Assembly (NCBI GenBank): GCA_021521415.1
Contig: JAIQDT010001133.1
Span: forward strand, 546,375 to 610,374
Reading direction: 5' to 3'
Origin: Bidens hawaiensis
Taxonomy: Eukaryota > Streptophyta > Magnoliopsida > Asterales > Asteraceae
Length of the DNA: 64,000 nucleotides
Shown here: piece after piece, positions 61,038 through 64,000 of the stretch
Position numbering within the stretch: position 1 is the first letter of the stretch
How the letters are laid out: every line of letters begins with the position of its first letter
Notes under the pieces: generated by a model
What the model was told of the DNA's origin: nothing
Databases searched by the model: none
What the model saw: only the letters and a program-made list of their open reading frames with translations
Made by a program: the position numbers and the translations under genes

Positions 61038-62242
61038 TCAGAGTAACTGAGTGTCCCGGTTTGTTGGGCTTTTTTCTGAATCTGAAGATGGGCTTGTAGT
61101 TTCTGTGTTAGGGCCTTCACCCATTTCATTTTGGGTTTCAACTTGTTGTGAGCTTTCTATTATTATGGGCTTATCCACATCATGGACCTCACCTACCTTT
61201 TCACTTTCACATTCAATATGCCCATCATATAATTCAAACAATTCTGTGTCATCATAAGTCACCTGCTTCTTATCAAATGGAAAATGATTCTCATGGAATC
61301 TCACATCCCTTGAGACAACAATACTTTTATTTTCAATGCCAAAAATTTTGTAGCCTTTTGTCCCTGCCAGGTAGCCCAAAAACACCCCGGGCCTCCCCCT
61401 TGCTTCGAATTTATCCCCTTTTGTTTCATTGCTTCTAAAATAAGCCAAGCAGCCAAAAACTTTCATGAAACTATAGTTGGGTTTTTGTTGAAAAACTATT
61501 TCATATGGCGTTTTGTTTTCAATGACCTGGGAAGGTAGTCTATTGATAACGTAAATGGCGGTCAAGACACACTCGCCCCAAAATTTTTTTGATAGGCTCG
61601 CTTCAAACCGAAGAGCACGAGCCGTCTCTAGAATGTGTCTGTGTTTTCTTTCTACAACCCCATTTTGTTGTGGGGTGTGAGGACACGTGGTTTCAAGCAA
61701 GATGCCCTTTTCACTATAAAAATTAATCATCTCGTTTGATGTGACCCCCCCCCCCCCCCCCCCGTTATCACTTCTAATTCTTTTAACGGTTTTTCCAAAT
61801 TGGGTTTTTATCATATTGTAAAGGTTCATGAGGCATGCACCCGCCTCATGTTTAAATTTTAATAAGAAAACCCAAACCGCCCTACTAAAATCATCAACAA
61901 CCGTTAAAAAATTATTGGCACCCGAAAAGGAGGGTGTACGATATTTCCCCAAATATCACAATGTAATAATTCAAAACAATCCTTAGTTTTTGTTTCACTT
62001 AATTCAAAAGGAAGTCTAGTGTGTTTAGCCTTTGAACAAAAATCACACATTTTATTGAAAGAAACATTCTTAAGAAAATCTATTTGAGCAAGTTTTTCAC
62101 CGGAAGCGTGACCCAAGCTTTTGTGCCAAATGTCAACGGTTGTCATCAAAGATTTCCTCTCGACTCCAAACATCCCCATTCGGTACAAACTGCTCCTGCA
62201 CTCACCCGCACCAATCAAGTTCCTCGTGTATAGCTTCTGCAT
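61038..62242 (-). pseudogene. Copia pre-integrase and integrase
   Basis: Pre-integrase: LIGAGECRSSLYRMGMFG, WHKSLGHASGEKLAQIDFL, CDFCSKAKHTRLPFE, then a frame break near 61950. Integrase core: FLTVVDDFSRAVWVFLLKFK, RIRSDNGGG, HTPQQNGVVERKHRHILETA (D, D, E present), then KTPYEIVFQQKPNYSFMKVF and RGRPGVFLGYLAGTKGYKIF. A C19 tract at 61745-61763 lies just after SDN. The acidic/Ser-rich tail ends at 61038. Confidence 0.85.
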
Positions 62243-62346
62243 GACACAAAAATCAGGAAAAAAAGTTATTGCTGATTGAAGGTCCCGACTAAGTCGACTA
62301 ACTGATAAAAGGTTGCAAGTAAATTTGGGAATATAAAGAACTCATT

Positions 62347-62816
62347 TTATTTTAGTCCCCCCCCCCCCCCCGGCAGTGTGCATTCACCTTTCCCTTCAAC
62401 GGATATTGATTCTCCGTTTGGAATAACAACCGGTGTTTCGTTATGGGTCTCAACTCTGTTTTCAAGAATCCCAACATCGTGTGTGATGTGCTTGGTGGAC
62501 CCCGAATCAATTACCCAATCATTACGATAGTTTTCATTACCTGCCATATAAGCCGTCGGGTTTGATCTGGAAAATGTTTCAAAAAAACTTCATATTGTTG
62601 CTTAGTTAAACCTGTGATAGGGCTGATGTCTGTTTCAACACACGCTACCATTTTCTTTGTCTTTTCACGCTTTTTATTTCCCGGCCACCAGTCAGGATAT
62701 CCTATTCGTTTGAAGCAACCGTCCCGATTGTGTCCGTCTTTCCCGCAAAACGTACAATGTTCAACATCGCCCAGTTTGATATCCTTTGCGGGAGCTTTGT
62801 CACGTCGTGGGCCCAT
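62347..62816 (-). pseudogene. Copia zinc knuckle and protease (gag start deleted)
   Basis: MGPRRDKAPAKDIKLGDVEH then CTFCGKDGHNRDGC (CX2CX4HX4C) and protease DWVIDSGSTKHITHD with intact DSGS. A C15 tract (62357-62371) breaks the frame after GECTLPGG. Everything upstream of the zinc knuckle is missing: the sequence passes straight into the LTR segment at 62837. Confidence 0.8.
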
Positions 62817-62836
62817 GTTGTTTTCACGTTTACCAG

Positions 62837-62915
62837 GAGCTAGAAATCAGGAAATAATAAAGCAAGAAAATAAACTAAATAACAAAGAGATTGTGAGACT
62901 ATTTGAATTCCAATA
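62837..62915 (-). repeat. 5' LTR segment fused to gag
   Basis: A near-identical copy of 59204-59282. Only the first about 76 bp of the LTR remain and are joined to sequence 20 bp before the zinc-knuckle ORF. Confidence 0.75.
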
Positions 62916-62924
62916 AAAGCAACA

Positions 62925-63035
62925 CCATGCTTCTTCAATCGTCTAGGGTTCTTTGATCATCAAGGGTTTCAAATCGAGGTAATGGGGAGGAGCATTAAAA
63001 AGGGTTGTTGTTGTTAACGGGTAAGAGAGAAAGAT
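62925..63035 (-). repeat. Right terminal inverted repeat of the MULE-like element
   Basis: Inverse of 55611-55725. It may extend to about 63225, where the inward sequence starts GGGTTAAATTTTATACATCA, but the left counterpart of that outer part is not present. Confidence 0.6.
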
Positions 63036-64000
63036 GAAAGAATTAAATGGACTAAGCTATCATAGTTTGCCCCTCATGTGCAATATTTAACTTGAAAAGT
63101 TAACTAAGTTATCTTTTTGGACCAGCAATGAAACCAAAGTTTATGGTTAGGGATGATAGATGCAACCTTTAAAAACTAGGGATGATGTATAAAATTTAAC
63201 CCAAACCACTGGAACTATTCATGAAATTCTCTCTATTATAAACAAGCTCAGTTTGGTTCAGCTAAGTTTAGGAACCAAGCATAACCAAAACCATTTTTTT
63301 CTCAACACCCTTTGTCTTGCAATAGCCATCGGATCAACAGTAGTACAACAGACATGAAACCCACTGAATACAATTAGACACTAACATTATCTCATTTTGT
63401 AAATAAGTTTTTATGGTCAACCAAACCCAACACACTGGGAAGTGGTAACCACGAGAACATGTTATCAGAAAACTCAAGGGCCTGGTAACCACGAGAACAT
63501 GCTATCGGAAAACTCAAGGGCCTGTCAGTGCTAACCAACAGGATCTGTTAATTGACAACATGTGGCATGTAGGTGGCATTCAAGAGCTTATGGTATAAAT
63601 AAGTGGAAACAAGATTCGAACATAAAGACTTCTCTGCAAGAAAGGTACCAGACATTCAGGTGTTACCACTTACACGCTTAAAAGTAGAAAACTACTGAAA
63701 GCAAGATTCGAACATGGTTTCCGTTCTTATACTAAAAAACAAACAATTCATCTTTCAAGTACAAGATAAACATCAGTGGCAAGAGTGTCTCACGACAATT
63801 TACGGTGAGGAATAAGTATCAAATGGTCATAAGATGGCAAATGTCAAGCAGACGTTCTTTATTTCCCATGTTTGAAGCAAGACATGGCAATATTTGCTAC
63901 CATCCAGTCTGGTTCAAATATCAAACCATCTGTTCAATTCTACACTATCATTTCAAGAAAAAGACCATAACATTTTGCTCTCAGTTGGAAGCTGCTGCCA
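63036..64000. other. Right-hand region, no gene supported
   Basis: Probably the outer MULE terminus to about 63225, then unique-looking AT-rich sequence. It contains a 40-bp tandem duplication. Neither strand shows a convincing exon before the window end. Confidence 0.5.
63443..63522 (+). repeat. 40-bp tandem duplication
   Basis: Two units of TGGTAACCACGAGAACATG...CTCAAGGGCC (63443-63482 and 63483-63522) with two differences. Confidence 0.95.

Overview
This is a eukaryotic plant nuclear window, AT-rich and dominated by transposable elements. Two spliced single-copy-type plant genes (a DCN1-like cullin-neddylation gene and a plastid-targeted GAPDH), Ty3/Gypsy Tekay and Tat elements, Ty1/Copia elements, a plant LINE, MULE/hAT/MITE elements and a Helitron-like end all point to a flowering plant. 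The style of the antisense 'gypsy-type transposon protein' ORFs and of the LTRs suggests a eudicot of the daisy family (Asteraceae). That placement is inference, not proof.

Layout. 1-8.8 kb: an LTR-like fragment cut by the window edge and two decayed minus-strand copies of a spliced antisense-type ORF; one copy is split by a 2.0-kb solo LTR with a perfect 5-bp target duplication (TSD). 9.5-19.6 kb: a complete Tat-lineage Gypsy element (LTR, gag, PR, RT, RNase H, second RNase H, INT, antisense spliced gene, LTR). Its gag-pol is broken by seven stops and two frameshifts, but the antisense gene reads through four exons without a break. 20.2-20.9 kb: a non-autonomous hAT-like element with an 8-bp TSD. 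21.3-32.9 kb: a Tekay chromovirus tandem with three LTRs and two internal regions (one almost wholly deleted), flanked as one unit by the TSD TACCA; another LTR-like element sits inside its first LTR. 33.1-36.2 kb: a 3.1-kb solo LTR with TSD GTATC.

39.2-47.4 kb is the gene island. The DCN1-like gene (+, 11 coding exons, 257 aa, two MITEs in introns) and the plastidic GAPDH gene (-, 14 exons, 411 aa) are convergent. A LINE remnant with an 11-bp TSD lies between them. Both genes appear intact, with canonical splice sites in every intron I placed.

48-64 kb returns to repeats: a decayed + strand retroelement ORF with an in-frame internal duplication, a truncated Copia element on the - strand, and a MULE-like element with about 100-bp terminal inverted repeats. 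The MULE carries only the N-terminal part of a MuDR-type transposase and has itself been invaded by a 2.4-kb solo LTR (TSD TTGAT) and by an internally deleted Copia element.

No operon-like or dedicated multi-gene system is seen. The main interest is the nested transposon stratigraphy, which can be ordered from the TSDs, and a few structural oddities: the three-LTR tandem under one TSD, the intact antisense gene in a dead retrotransposon, and very strong enrichment of the palindrome GGATCC in the Tat element. No tRNA, rRNA or CRISPR was found.
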